Assembly (NCBI RefSeq): GCF_000613445.1
Contig: NZ_BAIZ01000009.1
Span: forward strand, 1-64,000
DNA length: 64,000 nucleotides
Origin: Hoylesella shahii DSM 15611 = JCM 12083
GTDB taxonomy: Bacteria; Bacteroidota; Bacteroidia; Bacteroidales; Bacteroidaceae
Reading direction: 5' to 3'
Below, piece after piece: positions 40,768 through 48,809 of the stretch. A program made the position numbers and the translations under genes. Each line of letters starts with the position of its first letter. Position 1 is the first letter of the stretch. The notes below the pieces were generated by a model. That model ran no database searches. It saw only the letters and a list, made by a program, of their open reading frames with translations, and was not told the origin of the DNA.

Positions 40768-41589
40768 TTATTGTGTTGGGCGTTTGTATTCTTCCAAGGC
40801 CTTTTCTACCGAGCCATGGAGCAAAAGCAAGTTTTTAGCTTTGCCATATTCAAGGCCGAGCATCTCAACAAGCATGCGTGTACCGCGGTCAACAAGTTTT
40901 TTGTTGCTTAGTTGCATGTTCACCATCTTGTTGCCTTTAACACGTCCAAGCTGTATCATCACGGCAGTAGAAATCATGTTAAGAATCATTTTTTGTCCTG
41001 TTCCCGATTTCATTCTCGAGCTTCCAGTAACGTATTCGGGGCCAACAATCATTTCGATGGCCACATCGCTTTCGGCAGCCATGGGCGAATTGGGGTTGCT
41101 TGTGATGCAGGCCGTGAGTATGCCGTGTTCTCTTGCATTGCGAAGAGCGCCCACCACATAGGGTGTAGTGCCCGAAGCAGCGATGCCAATAACGGTGTCT
41201 TTCTCGTTAATGTTCAGTTCGGTAAGTTCTTCCCATCCATGTTCTTCATCGTCTTCTGCGTTCTCCACAGCGTTGCGCAATGCGGTGTCGCCGCCAGCAA
41301 TGAGTCCAAGAACCAGTGTTTTGGGTACACCAAAGGTGGGTGGTAGCTCGCTAGCGTCTAGCACTCCCAGGCGTCCGCTGGTGCCAGCACCCATATAGAA
41401 GATGCGTCCGCCACGTTTCATGCGGGGCACAATGAGTTCTACAAGTTTTGCTACTTGTGGAATAGTTTTCTCAACAGCCTCTGCCACCTTGCGGTCTTCG
41501 GTGTTTATCTCTCTTAAAAGTTGTTCGGCCGTCTTTGTTTCGAGGTTGTTGTAGAGCGACGGCTGCTCGGTTATCTTTGTGAATGACAT
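40768..41589 (-). CDS. murQ: N-acetylmuramic acid 6-phosphate etherase
   Basis: 273 residues with the SIS fold. MurQ removes the D-lactyl ether from MurNAc-6-phosphate, giving GlcNAc-6-phosphate and lactate in the cytoplasm. Seen: GGRIFYMGAGTSGRLGVLDA, SELPPTFG with Glu 81 (counterpart of the acid/base Glu in E. coli MurQ), AENAEDDEEHG-type segment with Glu 112, ASGTTPYVVGAL, and the C-terminal LHGSVEKALEEY helix. It lies between the murK-like kinase and the hydrolase fusion. Confidence 0.96.
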   Translation of the reverse strand: MSFTKITEQPSLYNNLETKTAEQLLREINTEDRKVAEAVEKTIPQVAKLVELIVPRMKRGGRIFYMGAGTSGRLGVLDASELPPTFGVPKTLVLGLIAGGDTALRNAVENAEDDEEHGWEELTELNINEKDTVIGIAASGTTPYVVGALRNAREHGILTACITSNPNSPMAAESDVAIEMIVGPEYVTGSSRMKSGTGQKMILNMISTAVMIQLGRVKGNKMVNMQLSNKKLVDRGTRMLVEMLGLEYGKAKNLLLLHGSVEKALEEYKRPTQ

Positions 41590-41805
41590 AGTGATGATGA
41601 ATATAAAGCCTTATCCTCGCCCCATCCCACAGGAGTGGGGAGCTGAATGTTGTGAGATGGCTTTGTTTACTATATTTATTTACTTGTGCTAGTTTTGCTT
41701 ATGAGGTTTTTGGCCTGCTATATGGCCACTGCATACTTTTCTTTGTTTTTTATTTCAGTGGTATATGGCTTGCTTCTCTCTTTGGAGAGGGGTTGTGGGC
41801 TGTGG

Positions 41806-42644
41806 TTATGAATGATAGGCAACCAGTCCTTCCATCGGACTTTTCATTATTTGGCCGATTGAAACGCCCAACTCGTTGGCAGCTTCGGTAATTTCGTTGC
41901 AGTAATAATGGGCTACAGAGCCTATGCAGTTCATAGCAAGCGTGTTGTATTGGTATTGCATCACGTTACGACGGATAAACGATTTGAAGGCTTTTACCAA
42001 CAATTGGTGCACGGCAGGATGTTCGCGATGGCGCGAAAGGAAAGGACTAAAGCTGGCCAAGAACCTACTGGGGAAGGGTTGACGGTACACGCGGTCGATG
42101 ATGTCGGCCTGCGAGGTATTGTGTTCGTCAAAGAAAGCCTGCTTAAGGTCGGCAGGAAGTTGGTTTTTTAGTAGGTCGCTCACCAGTCTTTTGCCCAGGT
42201 TGGCCCCACTTCCTTCATCTCCAAGGATGAAACCCAAGGCAGGAACGTTGAACGAAATGGCATCGCCATCATAGTAACACGAGTTAGAACCTGTGCCCAA
42301 GATGCAGGCAATGCCGGGCTTACGGCCACAAAGGGCGCGGGCTGCAGCAAGGAGGTCGGAGTTTACCTCAATGGCAGTAGCTGGGGGAAGCAGCGTTCAA
42401 GACTAGCGTTCACCAATGGCGACTTCTCGGGTGTGCATCCTGCGCCATAGAAATACACTGCTGCGGGTTGCTCGTTGGGTAGGTTGGGCAAGAGGTTCTG
42501 TCGTATTTCTTCCTCCATTTGCTCTTGTGTTTGGAAGAAGGGGTTCATTCCTTTGGTCTCTAGTCGGGCCTGTTGTTGCCCATCTTTCACCAAACACCAG
42601 TCTGTTTTGGTTGAACCACTGTCGGCGATGAGTATATATTGCAT
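41806..42644 (-). CDS. murK: BadF-type kinase, probable MurNAc/GlcNAc kinase (one frameshift)
   Basis: 279 residues once repaired. ASKHA fold with DSGSTKTDWCLV (phosphate 1), LGTGSNSCYYDG (phosphate 2) and GFILGDEGSGANLGKRL (adenosine). At about 42385 one C/G is missing in a run of five; the restored frame reads FPPATAIEVNSDLLAAARAL. In Tannerella forsythia a kinase of this family beside murQ phosphorylates MurNAc (from memory), so MurK is the likely role; GlcNAc may also be a substrate. murQ follows 216 bp later. The leader has 39-40 bp imperfect repeats directly before the ATG. Confidence 0.85.
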
Positions 42645-42651
42645 ATTTTTA

Positions 42652-42748
42652 TAGTTTATAAGTTGGTGAGTTTATGTGTTGGTAAGTTTTTTAGTTTACG
42701 AGTTGGTAAGTCTATGCGTTGGTAATTTTTTAGTTTACGAGTTGCTTG
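42652..42748. repeat. 39-40 bp imperfect tandem repeats in the murK leader
   Basis: Two units (42652-42691 and 42692-42730) plus a partial third, each beginning TAGTTTA and containing GTTGGTAAGT-type motifs. They start 8 bases upstream of the kinase ATG. Confidence 0.6.
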
Positions 42749-42942
42749 TTTACCGAGTTGATGATTTTTTGCGTTTGCGAGAGGTGTGTTTGGTGCACTT
42801 ATTGCAAGGAAGAGGAGAGATTTTAGGCATTCGTTGCCCGTTTTCCCTAGCAATTTATCTGCAACAAAGCCATTTTGTGGCGCTACAAGGTTGCTTGTAC
42901 GACGCATGAGCGCATGTTATAACCTCTTTGCATCTCAATTTA

Positions 42943-44142
42943 TCACAACTTAATATATATTTTTCTCTTGTATAGTTGATAACCAATAACCCAGTTAAGG
43001 GCGATGAAGAGAAGCGAGTATACAAGCGAGCCGCCATATTGTCCGAAGATGGGCGAGAGCATTTGCGTGTAGATATAGCCTATCACATTCATTTGCTTGT
43101 CGCCAACGGGGAAGGTGAATGCCCCAAACACAATGGCAAAGAAGTCGCTTACCACGAAAAGGAAGAGGGGGTTAACCCCGAACACTTCAAAAAACACGCT
43201 CCACTTCTTTTTACCTTTAACATCTATAACCCAAGTGAGCAAGGCTAGGAGCATGGAAGCTAGTCCGCAGGTTACCAGTACATAGGTGGGCGACCACACT
43301 TTTTTGTTGATGGGGCAGCCATAGCTTAGCAGGTATCCAACAAAGAGTAGCGAAGTGCCTACCACAAAGAGCGGCACAACCTTGGTAAGGGTGATATGGG
43401 TAGGTGTGTCTAGGTGCTCAACGTTTGCATCGCTCTTGCGAAATAGCAGTCCACCAATGAGGAAACCCAGCAGCGTGTGGGCAATGGCGGGCAGCGTGCT
43501 TAGCAATCCCTCGGGGTCGATGCCGTTGTCTAGGTACATGTGCTTAGTGGTAAGCACGGCGCGGTCTACTATCGAGAGGATATTTGTTTCGTCGTATGCA
43601 AAACCGTTGCCCCACATCAGCAGACCAAAATAGCCCAGGAGCAATGCGCCAGCAATGTAAGGCAAGTGCTTATGGCGCACGGTAATGGCTAACAAAGCCG
43701 TTGCGCCGTAGCAAACAGCTAGGCGGGCGAGCACGCCAGTGAGACGAATAGTATCAAACGACCATATTGTGTACCATAGCTGTGCGAAAAAGTCGGCACC
43801 TGATAGCGGATTATTTAAGCGGTGACAGAACTTGGAAAACCAGCCAATAGCCAACCCCACAAGATAGATAAGCACCATGCGTTTGAGTATTTTCATAACG
43901 GTGGCGCGGTTACAGGTGAAGTCGAACTTGCGCATGGCGATGTAGATACACATGCCCATCACGCACATAAAGAAGGGGTAGACAAGGTCGGTGGGTGTTA
44001 GTCCGTTCCATTCGGCATGCTCTAGGGGAGCATACATGTAACTCCAACTGCCAGGATTGTTCACGGTAATCATTCCCGCGATGGTTATTCCACGCAAAAT
44101 GTCGATGGATAAAATCCTGCTAGCGGTTTTATTTCGTTCCAT
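42943..44142 (-). CDS. HGSNAT/DUF5009-type membrane protein, MurT-like
   Basis: 399 residues with about ten hydrophobic helices. It begins with the family signature LSIDILRGITIAGMITVNNPGS followed by LTPTDLVYPFFMCVMG. The family is named for human heparan-alpha-glucosaminide N-acetyltransferase, but a member next to murQ and murK in Tannerella forsythia was described as the MurNAc transporter MurT (from memory). The position here, 19 bp after namZ and upstream of the kinase, fits a carrier delivering MurNAc for phosphorylation. An acetyltransferase role is the alternative. Confidence 0.82.
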   Translation of the reverse strand: MERNKTASRILSIDILRGITIAGMITVNNPGSWSYMYAPLEHAEWNGLTPTDLVYPFFMCVMGMCIYIAMRKFDFTCNRATVMKILKRMVLIYLVGLAIGWFSKFCHRLNNPLSGADFFAQLWYTIWSFDTIRLTGVLARLAVCYGATALLAITVRHKHLPYIAGALLLGYFGLLMWGNGFAYDETNILSIVDRAVLTTKHMYLDNGIDPEGLLSTLPAIAHTLLGFLIGGLLFRKSDANVEHLDTPTHITLTKVVPLFVVGTSLLFVGYLLSYGCPINKKVWSPTYVLVTCGLASMLLALLTWVIDVKGKKKWSVFFEVFGVNPLFLFVVSDFFAIVFGAFTFPVGDKQMNVIGYIYTQMLSPIFGQYGGSLVYSLLFIALNWVIGYQLYKRKIYIKL

Positions 44143-44160
44143 AGGTTGGGTATTGGGGGA

Positions 44161-45411
44161 TTATTTATAGAGATAATATTTTTTAGAGCGTGCGCGAAAT
44201 TGTGCCACGTCCTTATCCCAGAAGGGTTTAACGTCGGCCCAGCGGTTGTTTAACGCCATCTTAGTGCGCACCTGTTTAGAGCCAGAAACCTTGTCGAACA
44301 TGTCGAATCGTTTGGTGTCGGCATGTTGCAGAACAGCATGTTGGGGATATAGTCGGGCCACCTCTTCCATGAATACAAACTGCATAGGTGTTAGTTCCAC
44401 GCTTTGAAAGTTGGTGATGTGTATTTGCACGCCTTGCAACAGTTCGCCTTTGCCCACGCTATAGAAGGGCTTAAGGAAGATGGGGCGGAACGTCACGCCA
44501 GGCATTTTGTGGGCGTTCATGGCATCAGCAAGTTGCACGGCATCTATCCAAGGCGCTGCAAACATTTGGAAAGGGATGGTGTAGCCCACGCCAATAGATA
44601 GATAACCCAGTTCGCCCAGAATGCCACTGGTGGGGTAGTAGTAAGCGGTTACAGCTTGGGGAATATGTGGCGACGAGGCAATCCATTGCAGACCGGTGTC
44701 GGCATAGCCCATTGAGCGTTTCCAGTTTTTCATCTTCACCACGGTGAGCTTGCACTTAACGCCCCCGGTGAGCATACCCTCATCGTTGAGCATGCGTGCT
44801 AGTTCGCCGCAAGTTAGTCCGTATATATAAGGAATTTTAAACTGACTGACGAACGAGATGCAATCATCATCGGTGATGTTGCCCTCTATTTTCAGCCCGC
44901 CCAAAGGGTTGGGACGGTCTAAAACCACAAATTCTTTATTGTTTTCGGCGGCAGCCTCCATGGCCAAGCCCATCGTACTAATGAAAGTAAACGAGCGGCA
45001 ACCGATGTCTTGAATGTCGTAAACCAGCACATCAACGTCTTTTAGCATCTCAGGTGTTGGCTTTCGGGTTTTCCCATAGAGCGAAAACACGGGCAATCCC
45101 GTCTTTGCATCGCGTGCCGTTTCCACCTTATCGCCAGCGTGGATGTCGCCACGCACGCCGTGTTCGGGACCATATAGTGCCACGAGGTTCACGCCAGGGG
45201 CCGCTTTTAGCACGTCGACGGTAGATACTAGTTGAGCGTTCACACCCGTGGGGTTGGTAATAAGGCCCACGCGTTTGCCCTGCAAGCATTTAAATTGTTG
45301 CTGTGTAAGCACGTCGATACCCGTGAGCACAGTTTTCTTAGCCCACAAAGAAGAGGGCGTAAGAAGTGCAAAGAGAGTTAGGGCAAGCCCTATGAGGAAA
45401 TTATTTTTCAT
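44161..45411 (-). CDS. namZ: DUF1343 / GH171 exo-beta-N-acetylmuramidase (NamZ), copy 1
   Basis: 416 residues with a cleaved signal peptide (LLTPSSLWA, about residue 24). NamZ enzymes release MurNAc from the non-reducing ends of wall fragments. Family marks: VGLITNPTGV, YGPEHGVRGD (81-88), VYDIQDIGCRSFTFISTM, VLDRPNPLGG, and the second-domain TGLQWIASSPHIPQ and LSIGVGYTIPFQMFAAPW. The start overlaps the ampG stop by 11 bp, which suggests coupled translation; the MurT-like gene follows 19 bp later. A second copy lies at 53363-54529. Confidence 0.94.
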   Translation of the reverse strand: MKNNFLIGLALTLFALLTPSSLWAKKTVLTGIDVLTQQQFKCLQGKRVGLITNPTGVNAQLVSTVDVLKAAPGVNLVALYGPEHGVRGDIHAGDKVETARDAKTGLPVFSLYGKTRKPTPEMLKDVDVLVYDIQDIGCRSFTFISTMGLAMEAAAENNKEFVVLDRPNPLGGLKIEGNITDDDCISFVSQFKIPYIYGLTCGELARMLNDEGMLTGGVKCKLTVVKMKNWKRSMGYADTGLQWIASSPHIPQAVTAYYYPTSGILGELGYLSIGVGYTIPFQMFAAPWIDAVQLADAMNAHKMPGVTFRPIFLKPFYSVGKGELLQGVQIHITNFQSVELTPMQFVFMEEVARLYPQHAVLQHADTKRFDMFDKVSGSKQVRTKMALNNRWADVKPFWDKDVAQFRARSKKYYLYK

Positions 45412-46765
45412 CTTTAGAAATTCGTTTACGTCCGTATTCGGGGTCTACTTTAATTGTAAACGTAACGCCAACGGTGGCAATGCAGCAGGCAATGACCATC
45501 CAGAAGAAGTGTTCGTAGCCCAAAAGCTCTTGTAAATATCCAGCCACCATGCCTGGAATCATCATGCTAGCCGCCATGAACGCGGTGCAAATGGCATAGT
45601 GAGCGGTTTTAAATTCGCCTTCGGCAAAATACATCATGTAGAGCATATAGGCCGTAAAGCCGAAGCCATAGCCAAATTGTTCGATGGCCACGCACACACT
45701 AATCACCACCAAGTTGCTTGGCATGGCCATACTTAGATACACAAAGGTGAAGCAAGGCAGAGTCATGCAGGCAGCCATTGGCCAGAGACTTTTTTTCAAT
45801 CCCCAGCGCGAAGCAGCCATACCGCCGATGATGCCACCCACGGTAAGGAAGATAACGCCGATGGTGCCGTAAACAAAACCTACGTTCTCGGTGCTTAATT
45901 CCAGTCCGCCTTTTGCTCGAGTGTCGAGCAAGAAGGGGTTAACCATCTTGAGCAAGAAGGCTTCGGGTAAGCGATAGAGCAGCATAAAGACGATGGCGAG
46001 CAGCACCCCAGGTTTTTTAAAGTAAAGATTGAAAGTACGTGCAAATTCGTTAACAATCTCTTCGGTGGTGGTTTTCTTCTTCGTTTCGTTGCTTACAAGT
46101 TTCTCGGTTTCTTTTTCAGCATCGGCTTTTGCTCGTGGAACAAAGAATGTGTGATAAATGGTTATGCCGCTAAACATCACGGCCGTGATGGCCATGGTAA
46201 TGGTCCAGGCCCATGGAATGTTGCCAGTTCGGGTTTCTAGCACGCCTGCTACGTAAACCAACACGCCTTGTCCGAAGATAGAAGAAAGGCGATAGAAGGT
46301 GCTTCGGATGCCCACAAAGAACGATTGTTGTTGCTGATTGAGGGCAAGCATGTAAAAGCCATCGGCTGCAATGTCGTGTGTGGCCGAGGCAAAGGCTGTT
46401 ATCACGAAGAGAATTAGCGTGAACGAGAACAGACTAACCGGCGTTGCCGTGGCCGAAATCATTTCGGGAGAAGGGTGGGGGATGGAGAATGTGAGCAGGA
46501 TGAAGGCAATGCTCATCACAATCTGCATCATTATAATCCACCAACGCTTGGTGCGAAGGATGTCGACAAAGGGGCTCCACAGAGGTTTAATAACCCAAGG
46601 GAAGTAAATAAGACTGGTAAAGAGGGCCATTTCGCCATTGGGAACACCCATGCGGGTGAATAAAATCACCGAGATGTTGTTCACAATGAAGTAGGGGATA
46701 CCCTCTGCAAAGTAGAGCGTGGGTATCCATAGCCATGGATTAGCGTTCTTTATTACATTCTTCAT
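45401..46765 (-). CDS. ampG: AmpG-type muropeptide/MFS permease
   Basis: 454 residues from ATG 46765 (MKNVIKNANPWLWIPTLYF); the frame is open to 46876, but the longer N-terminus is not family-like. Twelve to fourteen helices. AmpG signatures: LYFAEGIPYFIVNNISVILF, SLIYFPWVIKPLWSPFVD and ATHDIAADGFYM. AmpG imports GlcNAc-anhydroMurNAc or related muropeptides in other bacteria. The gene overlaps namZ, placing it in the salvage operon. A charged cytoplasmic loop (KADAEKETEKLVSNETKKK) divides the two halves. Confidence 0.92.
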   Translation of the reverse strand: MKNVIKNANPWLWIPTLYFAEGIPYFIVNNISVILFTRMGVPNGEMALFTSLIYFPWVIKPLWSPFVDILRTKRWWIIMMQIVMSIAFILLTFSIPHPSPEMISATATPVSLFSFTLILFVITAFASATHDIAADGFYMLALNQQQQSFFVGIRSTFYRLSSIFGQGVLVYVAGVLETRTGNIPWAWTITMAITAVMFSGITIYHTFFVPRAKADAEKETEKLVSNETKKKTTTEEIVNEFARTFNLYFKKPGVLLAIVFMLLYRLPEAFLLKMVNPFLLDTRAKGGLELSTENVGFVYGTIGVIFLTVGGIIGGMAASRWGLKKSLWPMAACMTLPCFTFVYLSMAMPSNLVVISVCVAIEQFGYGFGFTAYMLYMMYFAEGEFKTAHYAICTAFMAASMMIPGMVAGYLQELLGYEHFFWMVIACCIATVGVTFTIKVDPEYGRKRISKDEK

Positions 46766-47068
46766 TTTGCTGATATTGCTTCGTGATGTTGCTTTCGCTT
46801 CATCGTTTATTATTGGCATTGCTTCGTGTGGCAGCCTTTTGTTGCTTTTTTGTGTGGCTTTCGAAGCATTGCTCACTATTGTTTCCGCTAGCGCCGGCCT
46901 TGTTTTTGGCGCATGTTTGTGATAGTTGTTAGTGCTAGTGCACTTAGTTTTGTGTCTGAAAGGTTTTACCTTGCCATCCGTCCTGCCCTCTTTCGCAAGA
47001 CGGCAGGCGGATTAGCGCAAGGCTCTTTTCCTGTCATTCTTTTTATCTTAGTACCTATTATAATCGTT
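46766..47068. other. Spacer between GT2 and ampG
   Basis: No gene. T-rich on the plus strand. A stem CCG-t-CCTGCC/GGCAGGCGG (46978-47010) could end the GT2 message, but no U-tract follows. Confidence 0.4.
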
Positions 47069-48481
47069 TTAGGCTTGTTTGTTGGCTGCAATACGTGCTT
47101 CCAACTCCCAAGTTCTTATTCTGTCTTTGTACAGGTTGTTGGCGTTTACCTTCTCGATGCTCAATGCTGCATCCGAGTTTCCACCCCAACGGCGACAGAG
47201 ATAGAGCACATCGTAGATACGACCAATTTGATATTGGCGCGAGATGTTCAGGCCCATGGCGTAGTCTTCGCCATAGCTGGTGTTGGGCAATCCAATGGCG
47301 CGCAGCACGGGTGTGTAGAAAGCGCGGGGCGCACCCAGTCCGTTAATGCGCAAAGCATTGTTACGACCGTTGTCGGGTGTCCATTCCTTGTGGTCGATTA
47401 CGCCTGGTGGAAGTTCGTTAAGGTCGAAGTCGGTCATCATATACGAGCCAATCACCATGGCGCATTTTTGTTCGTAGAAGGCGTTAACGATGGTTTGCAG
47501 CGTGTGTTCGTCTTTATAAAGGTCGTCGCTATCGAGTTGAACAGCGAACTTTCCGCAACGTGCATCGTTTACACCATAGTTCCAGCAGCCGCCAATACCA
47601 AGGTCGTTGCGCTCGGGAACGAGGTGTACCACGCGTTCGTCGGCCTTGAATGCATCGATGGCTTCGGTGGTTCCGTCGGTGCTATGATTGTCAATGATGA
47701 TGATATTAAACTTAAACGAGGTTTGTTGTTTCAGCACCGACTCGATGGCAGCACTGATTGTAGCCGCTCTGTTGCGCACGGGGATAATCACCGAAGCCTC
47801 AACTTCGAAGTCGCCTTGGTTGAAATCGATATCCTTGAAGTTGGGTTCAAGGTAGCCACCAATCTCTTTGAGGTGTTGTGTGCAAGCCTTTTCCATCTCA
47901 ATTTGTCGGTCGCGGTTGCGTGGGTCAACATAGTCGAACTGCTTTTCGCCACTCTTTCTGTTGTCTTCTTCCACTTCGCTGTACAAGTATTCGTTGGCGT
48001 GCACCAGTGCATAGAGCTGACTAAGCTTCAAACGTAGGTCGTAAAGTCCGGCGTGTAGATAGCTTTCGGTCATGCGGCTAACACTTTCTTTCAGCGCTTT
48101 GGCATTGAAGAAGAGCACCGAACCAAAATCGAAATCATCTCTCAACGAACCCTTTTGGTAGTCGATTACGGGTGCTTTAACCTGCTCGTCGCCTTTCACC
48201 TGGAAGTGGTCGGCATAAACCATACCAGCTTCAGTGTCTTGTGCAATCTGCAAAAGGCGTTCTAAGGCCAGATAACCCAGTTCTAGCGTGGTGGTTTTGG
48301 TGTAAACTAGTGCATAGTCGGTATTGGTTTCGGCTGCTATTTTGCGAATGGTTTCCGACTTAAACACGGGTTGCTCTAGGCAAACCACCTTATCTACCAA
48401 CTGCGATTGGCGCAAGGCCGTAAGCGTTTTGTCAGCTTGGGCCTCGTCGATATAAGGTACGAAACAAGTTATTTTCTTCAT
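47069..48481 (-). CDS. Family 2 glycosyltransferase with unusual N-terminal domain
   Basis: 470 residues. The first 225 residues resemble a second, degenerate GT-A-like domain ([38 protein letters not shown]). From about residue 230 a GT2 domain is clear: [39 protein letters not shown], the metal-binding [12 protein letters not shown] and later SYGEDYAM. No transmembrane helix, so cytoplasmic. It sits inside the MurNAc salvage cluster, an unexpected place for a sugar-adding enzyme. Acceptor and donor unknown. Three 8-bp repeats begin 6 bases before its ATG. Confidence 0.85.
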   Translation of the reverse strand: MKKITCFVPYIDEAQADKTLTALRQSQLVDKVVCLEQPVFKSETIRKIAAETNTDYALVYTKTTTLELGYLALERLLQIAQDTEAGMVYADHFQVKGDEQVKAPVIDYQKGSLRDDFDFGSVLFFNAKALKESVSRMTESYLHAGLYDLRLKLSQLYALVHANEYLYSEVEEDNRKSGEKQFDYVDPRNRDRQIEMEKACTQHLKEIGGYLEPNFKDIDFNQGDFEVEASVIIPVRNRAATISAAIESVLKQQTSFKFNIIIIDNHSTDGTTEAIDAFKADERVVHLVPERNDLGIGGCWNYGVNDARCGKFAVQLDSDDLYKDEHTLQTIVNAFYEQKCAMVIGSYMMTDFDLNELPPGVIDHKEWTPDNGRNNALRINGLGAPRAFYTPVLRAIGLPNTSYGEDYAMGLNISRQYQIGRIYDVLYLCRRWGGNSDAALSIEKVNANNLYKDRIRTWELEARIAANKQA

Positions 48482-48486
48482 ATCGT

Positions 48487-48659
48487 TATGAGTTTATGAG
48501 TTTATGAGTTCTATTGTGGAGTCAGGGAGTTACGGAATGGTGGAGTTAAGTGGGGGTGAAGCTAAGTAGTGAGGGAGTTTTGGATCTAAGGAGTTAAGGA
48601 GTTGTGACCTTAAGGAGTTAAGGATTTGTGACGTTAAGGAGTTACAGAGTTTGGAGTTT
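48487..48659. repeat. 8-bp and 24-bp tandem repeats in the GT2 leader
   Basis: TATGAGTT three times (48487-48510) immediately upstream of the GT2 start, then three 24-bp units beginning AAGGAGTTA (48588-48611, 48612-48635, 48636-48659). Confidence 0.7.
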
Positions 48660-48685
48660 AACCAAATACAGATGTGATGTTAGTC

Positions 48686-48809
48686 ACCTTTTCACTTTTC
48701 CACTTTTCCCCTTTTCCCTTTTTCAGGCCTTTCCCTCTTTTTCTCCTTCTCCCTTTTCACGGTTTTTTCCCTTTTTCACCTTTTTCTTCTTTTCACTTTT
48801 TCACTTCTC
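48686..48809. repeat. Polypyrimidine tract between amidase and GT2
   Basis: About 120 bases almost wholly C and T on the plus strand (CTTTTCAC, TTTCCC motifs), so the minus-strand transcript is purine-rich. It runs into the last codons of the amidase gene (stop at 48793). Confidence 0.65.

Noticed and set aside
42943-44142. Heparan-type acetyltransferase acting on host glycosaminoglycans
   Set aside because: The location between namZ and the MurNAc kinase favours the MurT-like transport role; no GAG enzymes are in the window.
46913-48037. Long open frame of 374 codons on the plus strand
   Set aside because: It lies antisense to the well-supported GT2 gene, its residues match no family, and its codons mirror the GT2 frame.
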